A DNA stretch of 9,033 nt, taken from contig JACQHO010000090.1 in assembly GCA_016198945.1 (NCBI GenBank), forward strand, positions 1 to 9,033, written 5' to 3'. This stretch comes from Nitrospirota bacterium (GTDB taxonomy: Bacteria > Nitrospirota > Nitrospiria > JACQBZ01). The notes beneath the pieces are model-generated. The model made no database searches. It saw only the letters and a program-made list of their open reading frames with translations, and was not told where the DNA came from. Shown here one piece after another: positions 1 through 5,321 of the stretch (the first letter of the stretch is position 1; every line of letters begins with the position of its first letter). Position numbers and translations under genes: made by a program.

Positions 1-488
1 ACTCCGACCAGTCCGGGATGCGCACGCAGCGACGCGATCGTCTCATCCGTCTCCATCCGGGCGGCCAGGGTCCGGCCGTACTCGTATGGGATCGTCTCAA
101 GAAGGGTCTCGACAATCACCGGGCATTTCCGGTCGTACCCCAGCAACACGGTGTGCCGGGCCGGATCCCACATCAAGGCAAGTGGAAATATTTGACAGTC
201 GAGGGGACGGTCGTCATAAATCCGGCATCCGTTTGAAGCCGGATCAAAGGCGGGGCAGATATAGCCTTCACTGGTCGGATGAGGGATCAACTCAATCCGG
301 CAACCGTCGGGATCCGAAAATCGTTCCGGCGGAATGCCGAGTCGAATCGCCTTTCCGATCTCCACCGCCGTGAAGTACGGCGCCAGCGGACTGTCTTTTT
401 CCGGAAATCGACAGCAAATGTCGCATGCCAGGCAGCGGGAACTGGGAATCAGTTGGGGAAGGACGGAATCGGGACGGGTTGATTTCAT
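1..488 (-). CDS. YkgJ-type cysteine-cluster (CxxCxxCC) protein, 3' end off window
   Basis: Reading the minus strand from the ATG at 488 gives about 162 residues with no stop before the window edge, so the C-terminus is missing. An early cluster CLACDICC (C19, C22, C25, C26) is followed by C63, C78, C88, C98 and C122, with the hallmark block CRIYDDRPLDCQIFPL at about 88-103. This pattern is that of the YkgJ / CxxCxxCC family, predicted to bind zinc or an iron-sulfur centre; its biochemical role is not settled. In-frame stops (TGA, TAA) lie 9-15 bases upstream of the ATG, which fixes the start closely. No Shine-Dalgarno sequence is evident. The gene is divergent from the secreted NTF2-like gene, and its first codons overlap that gene's candidate promoter. 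The family call is firm; the function is unknown. Confidence 0.85.
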   Translation of the reverse strand, partial: MKSTRPDSVLPQLIPSSRCLACDICCRFPEKDSPLAPYFTAVEIGKAIRLGIPPERFSDPDGCRIELIPHPTSEGYICPAFDPASNGCRIYDDRPLDCQIFPLALMWDPARHTVLLGYDRKCPVIVETLLETIPYEYGRTLAARMETDETIASLRAHPGLVG

Positions 489-507
489 GATCGGAAATTG
501 TTATCAT
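479..507 (+). promoter_or_regulatory. Candidate sigma70 promoter for the NTF2-like gene
   Basis: TTGATT (479-484) and TATCAT (502-507) are separated by exactly 17 bases, matching the -35/-10 consensus at 4/6 and 5/6. Transcription would start near 514, about 60 bases before the GTG start at 576. The -35 box lies inside the start of the divergent cysteine-cluster gene. This is pattern matching only. Confidence 0.4.
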
Positions 508-564
508 TCAGGCCATGCCCGCCCGGGCCCGCCGGACCGCAGGAACATCCCGGCCGACACAAAA

Positions 565-569
565 AGGAG
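565..569 (+). promoter_or_regulatory. Shine-Dalgarno site that selects the GTG start at 576
   Basis: AGGAG lies six bases before the GTG at 576. The open frame extends upstream to an ATG at 498, but that longer N-terminus is proline-rich and has no comparable ribosome site. Starting at 576 places a signal peptide exactly at the N-terminus. Confidence 0.7.
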
Positions 570-575
570 ACGCCG

Positions 576-1055
576 GTGTGGATTTCAACATTTCGGATCA
601 TTGCACTCTTCTCGGCCGTGTGCTTCACGCTTGCCGGACATCCGCTGAAGGCCGCGGAGCCGCCCGAAGAAAAAGACGGGCTGCTTGTAAAAATCCTTGA
701 AGATTCCTATCAGGCCTCCTGCAACGACGTGGACCGTCTCCGGGACTATTACCGCCCGGACGCACAGATCATCCACGACGGACGGCAGACCACGCTGGAT
801 GAAACGATCAAAGAGATCAAAGAGTCCATCCGGCCCCTGCAGGACCTGCGCTGCACCTATCAACCCCGCGTGAAGACCAGCCGGATCGGCGCCGAGATCG
901 CCTACCTCATTGTCCGCGAAACCATCCGCCTCGCGGCGCGCTCGGTGGAACCGCGGGATATCCATCAGATCTGCAGCTACATCTTCGTGAGGGACGGATC
1001 ACGATGGAAGATTGTCACGGATCATTGTTCCACCATTCCCGGAGAAACCGTGTAA
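576..1055 (+). CDS. Secreted NTF2/SnoaL-like (DUF4440-type) small protein
   Basis: The GTG start gives 159 residues. Residues 1-20 form a short hydrophobic signal segment (ISTFRIIALFSAVCFTLAG), probably cleaved around LKAA|EPP near residue 27, so the protein should be exported. The remainder (about 40-155) has the layout of the NTF2-like superfamily: a helical start (YQASCNDVDRLRDYY), a strand with 'DAQIIHDG', then long strands ending in SYIFVRDGSRWKIVTDHCS, typical of SnoaL/DUF4440 proteins where the RDG.WKI segment is the final hairpin. Such domains bind small ligands or act as protein scaffolds; no catalytic residues can be assigned. The last 41 bases overlap the 3' end of the convergent YqgE-family gene. 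The fold assignment comes from pattern recognition and is moderately confident; the function is unknown. Confidence 0.7.
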   Translation: MWISTFRIIALFSAVCFTLAGHPLKAAEPPEEKDGLLVKILEDSYQASCNDVDRLRDYYRPDAQIIHDGRQTTLDETIKEIKESIRPLQDLRCTYQPRVKTSRIGAEIAYLIVRETIRLAARSVEPRDIHQICSYIFVRDGSRWKIVTDHCSTIPGETV

Positions 1056-1680
1056 TCACCTCCGGTCCCGGAAAGCGGATCTGGATTTTCCCCCGATTCT
1101 CAAAAAAGGTCGACCATAAACGGGAAGGATCCTCGGAAAAGACCGATGACGGATCCGCCTCCGCGCTAATCCAATCCCCGCGGGCGAACTCCCGGTCCAA
1201 CTGACCCGGCGCCCATCCGGAATAACCGGCGTAGATCCGGATCGTCCGGTCGGGGTCCGGATTCCGCAAGGCATTCGACAGTATTTTTGAATCGGTCGTA
1301 AAATAAAGATCCTCCAGCACGTTCTGAGCGCCCGGGAGCGACTCCGGGGAGCGCAGAAGGATCAGCATGAGATGGGGGTTGACCGGGCCGCCGAAATGAA
1401 CCGGGGTGGACATTTTTTTAATCCCCTCCAGATTGGGAAGGGCCCGGTCGGGCGCAATGTGGGTGGATCGGTTGATGATTAATCCCGACGCACCCTCCTC
1501 CCCGTAGGTCACCAGGAGAACCACGCTCTGAACAAAATTAGGATCGCGCAGGTGGGGAGCCGAGAAGAGAAAGACCCCCTTCCTCAGGGGCTCGCCGATC
1601 CGGTCCGGGTCGGCGGCATCGGCGGGGGATCCCGCCGTCACGCGGAGAAGGATGAAGAGCGCGATTGAAAGATAACGCAT
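1015..1680 (-). CDS. YqgE/AlgH family protein with N-terminal signal peptide
   Basis: This 221-residue protein carries the YqgE/AlgH domain from about residue 33 to the C-terminus: LFSAPHLRDPNFVQSVVLL, then GASGLIINR (63-71), HFGGPV (95-100) and IYAGYSGWAPGQLDREF with GDWI. These are the conserved blocks of the family (DUF179), whose molecular role is unresolved; AlgH was named for an effect on alginate regulation in Pseudomonas. The odd feature is the N-terminus, MRYLSIALFILLRVTAGSPADA|AD, a classic signal peptide placed before the domain. Family members normally start at the domain and are considered cytoplasmic. No internal start would remove the leader and still leave an intact domain. 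GGAAG lies just upstream of the ATG. It is convergent with the NTF2-like gene, sharing 41 bases. Confidence 0.88.
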   Translation of the reverse strand: MRYLSIALFILLRVTAGSPADAADPDRIGEPLRKGVFLFSAPHLRDPNFVQSVVLLVTYGEEGASGLIINRSTHIAPDRALPNLEGIKKMSTPVHFGGPVNPHLMLILLRSPESLPGAQNVLEDLYFTTDSKILSNALRNPDPDRTIRIYAGYSGWAPGQLDREFARGDWISAEADPSSVFSEDPSRLWSTFFENRGKIQIRFPGPEVITRFLREWWNNDP

Positions 1681-1748
1681 ACGCTTCCGGCGGTCGAAGC
1701 AATCGGGCGGGCGGTGAACGAAAAAGGCGAGATTACACGGAAACCGGG

Positions 1749-2075
1749 TTATCGACCACGGTCTCGACCGCCGCCGTAGCCTCCGCCCCCGCCTCGGCCG
1801 TAGCCTCCGCCGCCGCGTTCCCTTTTTTCCTGGGGACGGGCTTCGCTGACGACCAGGTTTCGATCCTTAAAACTCTTCCCGTTGAGCATCTCGATCGCTT
1901 TTTGGGCATCTTCAGAAGAACTCATCTCAACGAAGCCGAATCCCCTCGGACGCCCCGTTTGATTGTCCGCGATAATTTTTACGGACGCAACGGATCCGGC
2001 TGTTGAAAACAACTCTTGGATCTCTTGCTCCGTGACTTGATACGAAAGATTGCCGACATACAGCTTAGCGCCCAT
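1749..2075 (-). CDS. RRM-domain glycine-rich RNA-binding protein
   Basis: This 108-residue protein has one RNA recognition motif (about 3-80) with RNP2 as LYVGNL (5-10) and RNP1 as RGFGFVEM (44-51), including the aromatic residues Y6, F46 and F48 that stack on RNA bases. The tail from residue 88 is low-complexity, rich in glycine and arginine (GGGGYG repeated twice, ending RDRGR), like cyanobacterial Rbp proteins and eukaryotic glycine-rich RBPs. Bacterial members are generally cytoplasmic single-stranded-RNA binders, often cold- or stress-induced. AGGAG lies six bases before the ATG, and a good promoter (2155-2183) implies a leader of roughly 70 bases, which could itself be a control region. 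It appears monocistronic: YqgE begins 68 bases further on and no coupling is visible. The family call is very secure; RNA targets are unknown. Confidence 0.93.
   Translation of the reverse strand: MGAKLYVGNLSYQVTEQEIQELFSTAGSVASVKIIADNQTGRPRGFGFVEMSSSEDAQKAIEMLNGKSFKDRNLVVSEARPQEKRERGGGGYGRGGGGGYGGGRDRGR
1773..1811. repeat. Two 15-bp direct repeats in the Gly-rich tail of the RRM gene
   Basis: GCCGTAGCCTCCGCC occurs at 1773-1787 and again at 1797-1811, a 24-base period equal to eight codons (GGGGYG plus two residues). The repeats encode the glycine-tyrosine tail and could change tail length in frame by slippage. Confidence 0.8.
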
Positions 2076-2154
2076 CCGATTCTCCTTTGGCCCCGAATTA
2101 CCTTTGAAGGATGATTCCGGCCGTTGCCGCCCGGAACCTCAACGATTGCCACCT

Positions 2155-2183
2155 ACTATGCTACAGACAAACTTTATTGTCAA
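2155..2183 (-). promoter_or_regulatory. sigma70-type promoter for the RRM gene
   Basis: On the minus strand a perfect -35 TTGACA (2178-2183) is followed after exactly 17 bases by CATAGT (2155-2160), a 4/6 match to the -10 box. Transcription would start near 2148, leaving a 5' leader of about 70 bases. The -35 overlaps an inverted repeat, GACAA-N6-TTGTC (2166-2181), which could be an operator. Confidence 0.55.
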
Positions 2184-2332
2184 GAGGAAAACAGCGCCTT
2201 ATGTTCGTCCACGCGGCCGGAAGAACCGCGACGACAACGTCCGCCCGCCGGACCGATCTCAATCGGACCGCGCCGCGATTTCCTGTTTGCATTTTGAACC
2301 GATGGACGTTAGAATGGAAGACAGGTTCATCC

Positions 2333-2983
2333 ATGTTGATCTGCCCCAACTGCAAGAAAAAATATCGATCGAACATCCTGGTCTGCCCGGACTGCCATCA
2401 GGAGCTTCTCCCTCCGTCCGCCATCAAACTCCAGACCGAACATCCCGAGATGACCCGTGCCAAACGTTCAAAAACCCCAGCCGTCTCCGCCAAAAAGAGA
2501 CCGGAAGACGCCCTAGGCGAAACCTTCATCGATCTTCTCCGCGGGAATCCCGAGGAGATGAACGAGACCGCCCGTTTCCTCGAAAAGGAGGGCATTCGAT
2601 GCCGCATTGAACAAGACGAGGCCTTTCGGTTTCAATATCGGATGGATGGAGAGAGCACGGTGGCCGACCCGCAGGGAATGGTGGTGCGGGTGCCCGCCGT
2701 CCAGATCGAGAAGGCCCGCGCCCTGCTGGACTGGGAGACCCAAAAGGAAAATCTTCATCAAGAGAAGGACAAGGTTCTCCCCGAGGATGCAGAAGAGACT
2801 CTGGTCTGCCCGGGCTGCGAAACCGAGGTCGTTCCGGAAGAGGGGATCTGTCCCGAATGCGGATGGGAATTCGACCTCGGTGATGAAACGGATGAGGAGG
2901 AATATTTCTGTTCCTCCTGCGGAGAAGCCTGCGATCCGGATGATCCCGTCTGTCCGAACTGCGGCGCGCATTTCGATCATTAA
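2333..2983 (+). CDS. Triple zinc-ribbon protein with DUF2007-like middle domain
   Basis: From the ATG at 2333 the protein has 216 residues. A zinc ribbon opens it (C4, C7, C18, C21: CPNC...CPDC). The middle (about 64-135) resembles the DUF2007 'signal transducing' fold: a ferredoxin-like segment with ETARFLEKEGIRCRIEQDE and then MVVRVPAVQIEKARALLDW. Two further ribbons close it: C159/C162/C173/C176, and C193/C196 with C207/C210. The linker between ribbons is strongly acidic (DLGDETDEEEY). No enzyme motif, signal peptide or membrane segment is visible, so it is probably a cytoplasmic adaptor or nucleic-acid/protein binder. The frame stays open upstream to 2111, but that part looks unlike a real protein, and 2333 puts the first ribbon at the N-terminus. 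The ribosome site is weak (GGAAG, about 12 bases upstream). A strong hairpin follows the stop. Confidence 0.8.
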   Translation: MLICPNCKKKYRSNILVCPDCHQELLPPSAIKLQTEHPEMTRAKRSKTPAVSAKKRPEDALGETFIDLLRGNPEEMNETARFLEKEGIRCRIEQDEAFRFQYRMDGESTVADPQGMVVRVPAVQIEKARALLDWETQKENLHQEKDKVLPEDAEETLVCPGCETEVVPEEGICPECGWEFDLGDETDEEEYFCSSCGEACDPDDPVCPNCGAHFDH

Positions 2984-2993
2984 GAAGACGACC

Positions 2994-3019
2994 CCCGTCC
3001 GCCGGGTTCGGCGGACGGG
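2994..3019. terminator. Strong GC hairpin between convergent genes
   Basis: CCCGTCCGCC (2994-3003) and GGCGGACGGG (3010-3019) form a perfect 10-bp stem with a six-base loop. It lies between the stops of the zinc-ribbon gene (+) and the histone gene (-). There is no U-run on the plus strand; the minus strand is followed by a T-rich stretch (GTCGTCTTCTT). It is best read as a terminator or 3' stabiliser shared by both genes. Confidence 0.6.
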
Positions 3020-3035
3020 TGACGACAGAAGACGA

Positions 3036-3221
3036 TTACGACTCGAGATCCCGTCCTTTCACGGTTTTCCGCCCGTCGGTCTTGGCCTTCTCAATCGCGT
3101 CCAGACAAAGCTTCTCAACCTTCTGGCTCAGCACCTCCAGGATCTCGGCCGAGGTATTAAAGCCGGACTTTTCCCGCACGAATTTCTTGATCTTCGACGC
3201 CACCACTAAAATATCCGCCAT
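3036..3221 (-). CDS. Bacterial histone-fold protein (short, Bdellovibrio HBb-like)
   Basis: From the ATG at 3221 the protein is 61 residues. It shows the histone-fold sequence signature: a basic N-terminal helix (SKIKKFVREKSG, 9-20), NTSAE starting the long central helix (22-47), then DGRKTVKGRD (49-58). The R51/T53/D58 pattern matches the R-T-D 'clamp' of archaeal histones (RKTIKAED in HMfB). Overall it resembles the short bacterial histones typified by Bdellovibrio Bd0055, which are DNA-binding dimers. It ends two residues after the position of D58-L59, so the third helix of archaeal histones is almost absent, which would disfavour archaeal-style stacking of dimers. AGGAG lies six bases upstream of this ATG; the longer open frame to 3296 would read through the promoter and leader. 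It has its own promoter and is convergent with the zinc-ribbon gene. Confidence 0.88.
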   Translation of the reverse strand: MADILVVASKIKKFVREKSGFNTSAEILEVLSQKVEKLCLDAIEKAKTDGRKTVKGRDLES

Positions 3222-3250
3222 GCTTTTCTCCTTTCGGTGTGAGATAGTTT

Positions 3251-3268
3251 GCCGTAAAAAAAAACGGC
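3251..3268 (-). promoter_or_regulatory. Leader hairpin with a 9-T tract at the predicted 5' end of the histone mRNA
   Basis: In the histone transcript direction the first bases after the -10 box contain GCCGT, eight T residues and ACGGC, a 5-bp stem closing an eight-base T loop (the full homopolymer is nine T). Since initiation is predicted around 3264-3268, the hairpin would form the extreme 5' end of the mRNA. Possible roles are 5'-end protection or transcript slippage on the T run. Confidence 0.4.
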
Positions 3269-3272
3269 CCTT

Positions 3273-3303
3273 ATTATACCAAATTTCAGGCCGCAAATAT
3301 CAA
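3273..3303 (-). promoter_or_regulatory. Extended -10 promoter of the histone gene
   Basis: On the minus strand TGGTATAAT gives a consensus TATAAT (3273-3278) preceded by the extended -10 TGn motif (3279-3281). TTGATA (3298-3303) is a 5/6 match to -35, at a long 19-base spacing that an extended -10 tolerates. The predicted leader is about 45 bases. The promoter lies between the DUF1499 gene and the histone. Confidence 0.65.
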
Positions 3304-3323
3304 GCATAAAAACACGACGATGT

Positions 3324-3815
3324 TCAAGGGCCTTGCTTCAGCCGCCGTTCGAGCGCTTCATAGAACGTCACGATATGGGCGCGGTTGGCTCCGAAGTCGC
3401 CGCGTCCGACGCGCGACGCGGAATACAGGTAGACTTCCACTCCATCGGATGCCGATGGAGTCACCAAAATGGACAGGTCGTCCCGGAACCCCCAGAGCCG
3501 GCTGGCCACTTCGACCTGGTACACGCCCAGTTCCCCCTCCTCCCGGATCAGGGTCCAGCGGGGAAGCGACCGGACGGTTCGGACGACCGCCCCTTTCATC
3601 GTCTCCTCCGACACCGGATAGCTCCGGATGCGAAGCTCGGGCAGAAACGGATTCCCCGTCGTTTCGGCCACATTGTACCGTAAATAGATCGAAAGCCGAT
3701 TCGTGAAACCCGGCGGATTCCACAGCATCGGCCGGTTCATTGCGATCGCGATCAGGACGGCCGCAAGAGGCAGGATCAGGAGAAGGATCACCGCGACAAG
3801 AATCTTGAGCCCCAT
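3324..3815 (-). CDS. DUF1499 family protein with N-terminal membrane anchor
   Basis: The ATG at 3815 gives 163 residues starting with one long hydrophobic segment (about 3-25: LKILVAVILLLILPLAAVLIAIA), a probable membrane anchor or uncleaved signal. The C-terminal two thirds fit DUF1499: VSEETMKGAVVRTVRSLPRWTLI, then VEVASRLWGFRDDLSILV, and the hallmark SASRVGRGDFGANRAHI..FYEALERRL near the end. The family's function is not known. An alternative ATG at 3857 adds 14 residues with a very basic start (EPRRRPRRLKAK) and lies 12 bases after the stop of the upstream M16 gene. Neither start has a clear ribosome site (AAAGG precedes 3815), so the start is uncertain. It is the last gene of the probable zinc-ribbon / HAD / M16 / M16 operon. 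The family call is secure. Confidence 0.82.
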   Translation of the reverse strand: MGLKILVAVILLLILPLAAVLIAIAMNRPMLWNPPGFTNRLSIYLRYNVAETTGNPFLPELRIRSYPVSEETMKGAVVRTVRSLPRWTLIREEGELGVYQVEVASRLWGFRDDLSILVTPSASDGVEVYLYSASRVGRGDFGANRAHIVTFYEALERRLKQGP

Positions 3816-3869
3816 GGTTTTCGCCTTTAGTCGTCGGGGACGGCGTCTCGGCTCCATCCCCGGGGCCGA

Positions 3870-5321
3870 TCAGTCTCGTGGCGAGGAGACCCCGACCGCC
3901 TCCCGGGACGGCTCCAAAGAAATCAGGTTTACTTTCCCGAAACCGGAAAGCGGTTGATCAAACCGGTCCGAGCGGCCGACCGCAAGAATGATCAACCCAT
4001 CCGGCCGGAGATGTTTTTGCGCCACTCTTTGAATCTCCTGCGGCGTCACGCCGATGACCCCGTCCCGGAGGCGCTCAAGATAGTCCGGAGGCAGACCGTA
4101 ATATTCGAGCGAGGACTGGCGGTTTGCAATCTGGGCGCTGTTGGAAAAGGAAAACACAAAGGAGTTCAGGAAGGAATCCTTCGCCAGCCGGAGATCCCCC
4201 TCGGTCATCAGCTCCGTCCGGATCCGGTTGATCTCCTGCAAAACGGCCGTGATGGCCCGGTGCGTGGACTGCGCCTTCGTTTCTCCATAGGCCACAAACA
4301 GTCCCCGCTCCAGATTCCCGGACGTAAAGGCGCTGCCGACCGAATAGGCCAATCCCTGTCGGGTCCGGACCTCCTTGAACAACCGGCTTCGGAATCCGCC
4401 GCTCCCGAGAATATCGTCCAGCAGCGTCACGGCGAAATAATCCGGATCGTTCTGCCGGATGCCCAGATGCCCGATGCGGAAATGCGTCTGGGAAATGTCC
4501 TTCTCGACCAAATGGACGGACGGCATGAACGCATCCCGGATCGGCGGCAAGGCCGGCCGATCGCCTGAACCCGTGGACCAGCCGGCAAAAACCCGGCGAA
4601 TCTTCTCGATCATCTCTTTTTTTTCAAAATCGCCAGACACCGATAGAATCACGGCGTTTGGATGATAATGGGCCGCGTGAAAGGCGGCCAGGTCGTCCCG
4701 CGTGATCCGGCCGATCGTCTCGACGGTGCTCTCGCGGGCCAGGGGATGGTCCGCCCCGTAGACGGCCTGGGTAAACTTCCGACCGGCGATCCCGCCTGGA
4801 TGGTCGTTCCGCCGCCGGATCCCCTCCAGAACCTGCTGCTTCGCCAGATCCAGCTTATCGTTCGGAAAGGCCGGTTGCATCAGCATGTCGGCGAACAGCG
4901 CGAGACCCCGGTCAAAATCCTTTTTCAGCACATCCAGAGACGCGAATCCGGCGTCCTGGCCGATCATGCTGCGCATCTCGGTTGCCGTGAATTCCAATTC
5001 CTCATCCAGCGCATCGCCCAAGATGGATGCCGTGCCTCCGGACCGCATCACCATCCCGGTCAGCCCGGCCAGACCGATTTTATCGGCCGGCTCGTAGGCG
5101 CTGCCGGTCCGGATGATCGCCTGGATTCGGACGCGCGGAAGCTCATGGTCCTCCAAAAGATGAACCACCATTCCCTGATCCAGCACAACCCGTTCAACCG
5201 GCGGCGGATGAAATTCGACCGGCGGAAAGGTCATCGTTCGCGGAGAGGCGGCGAGGGCCTCGACCACCGAACCAAGGACGATGAGATGCGCGGCAGAGGT
5301 TTTCAGCAGTCCTTTATTCAT
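3870..5321 (-). CDS. Periplasmic M16 peptidase-family subunit lacking the zinc site
   Basis: This 483-residue protein starts with a signal peptide (MNKGLLKTSAAHLIVLGSVVEALAA|SP). Two M16 domains follow: an N-terminal one (about 40-250; SNG-like strand VVLDQGMVVHLLEDHELPRV, then FHAAHYHPNAVILSVSGDF) and a C-terminal one (about 265-480). The inverted zinc motif HxxEH is missing: the aligned stretch reads GLTGMVMRSGGT (86-97). The C-terminal domain keeps the glycine-rich segment and the Arg/Tyr substrate-binding pair, RLFKEVRTRQGLAYSVGS (R319 and Y326). This is the non-zinc half of a two-subunit M16 protease, as in Sphingomonas SPH2681/SPH2682 or mitochondrial processing peptidase. Its ATG overlaps the end of the zinc-binding subunit by 8 bases (ATGAATAA), with AAGGGAA just upstream, so the two are translationally coupled. 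Substrate unknown. Confidence 0.9.
   Translation of the reverse strand: MNKGLLKTSAAHLIVLGSVVEALAASPRTMTFPPVEFHPPPVERVVLDQGMVVHLLEDHELPRVRIQAIIRTGSAYEPADKIGLAGLTGMVMRSGGTASILGDALDEELEFTATEMRSMIGQDAGFASLDVLKKDFDRGLALFADMLMQPAFPNDKLDLAKQQVLEGIRRRNDHPGGIAGRKFTQAVYGADHPLARESTVETIGRITRDDLAAFHAAHYHPNAVILSVSGDFEKKEMIEKIRRVFAGWSTGSGDRPALPPIRDAFMPSVHLVEKDISQTHFRIGHLGIRQNDPDYFAVTLLDDILGSGGFRSRLFKEVRTRQGLAYSVGSAFTSGNLERGLFVAYGETKAQSTHRAITAVLQEINRIRTELMTEGDLRLAKDSFLNSFVFSFSNSAQIANRQSSLEYYGLPPDYLERLRDGVIGVTPQEIQRVAQKHLRPDGLIILAVGRSDRFDQPLSGFGKVNLISLEPSREAVGVSSPRD

Noticed and set aside
498..575. ATG start at 498 for the NTF2-like gene
   Set aside because: It adds a proline-rich stretch before the signal peptide and overlaps the candidate -10 box; the GTG at 576 has a well-spaced AGGAG.
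1665..2006. 113-residue plus-strand frame with Ala/Ser repeats
   Set aside because: It is the antisense of the RRM gene's glycine-rich tail; the repeat look is a consequence of GGN codons on the other strand.
2111..2332. Long N-terminal extension of the triple zinc-ribbon gene
   Set aside because: The extra 74 residues would be encoded across the promoter region of the divergent RRM gene, with an Arg/Thr-rich sequence and no domain; the ATG at 2333 starts right at the first ribbon.
2994..3019. Second REP element
   Set aside because: The hairpin is perfect and GC-rich but has no GTAG/GTGG head on either strand and sits between two convergent stops, so a terminator is the simpler reading.
3222..3296. 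25-residue N-terminal extension of the histone
   Set aside because: It would translate through the predicted TATAAT and leader; a strong AGGAG sits before the ATG at 3221, and the short form matches the usual size of bacterial histones.
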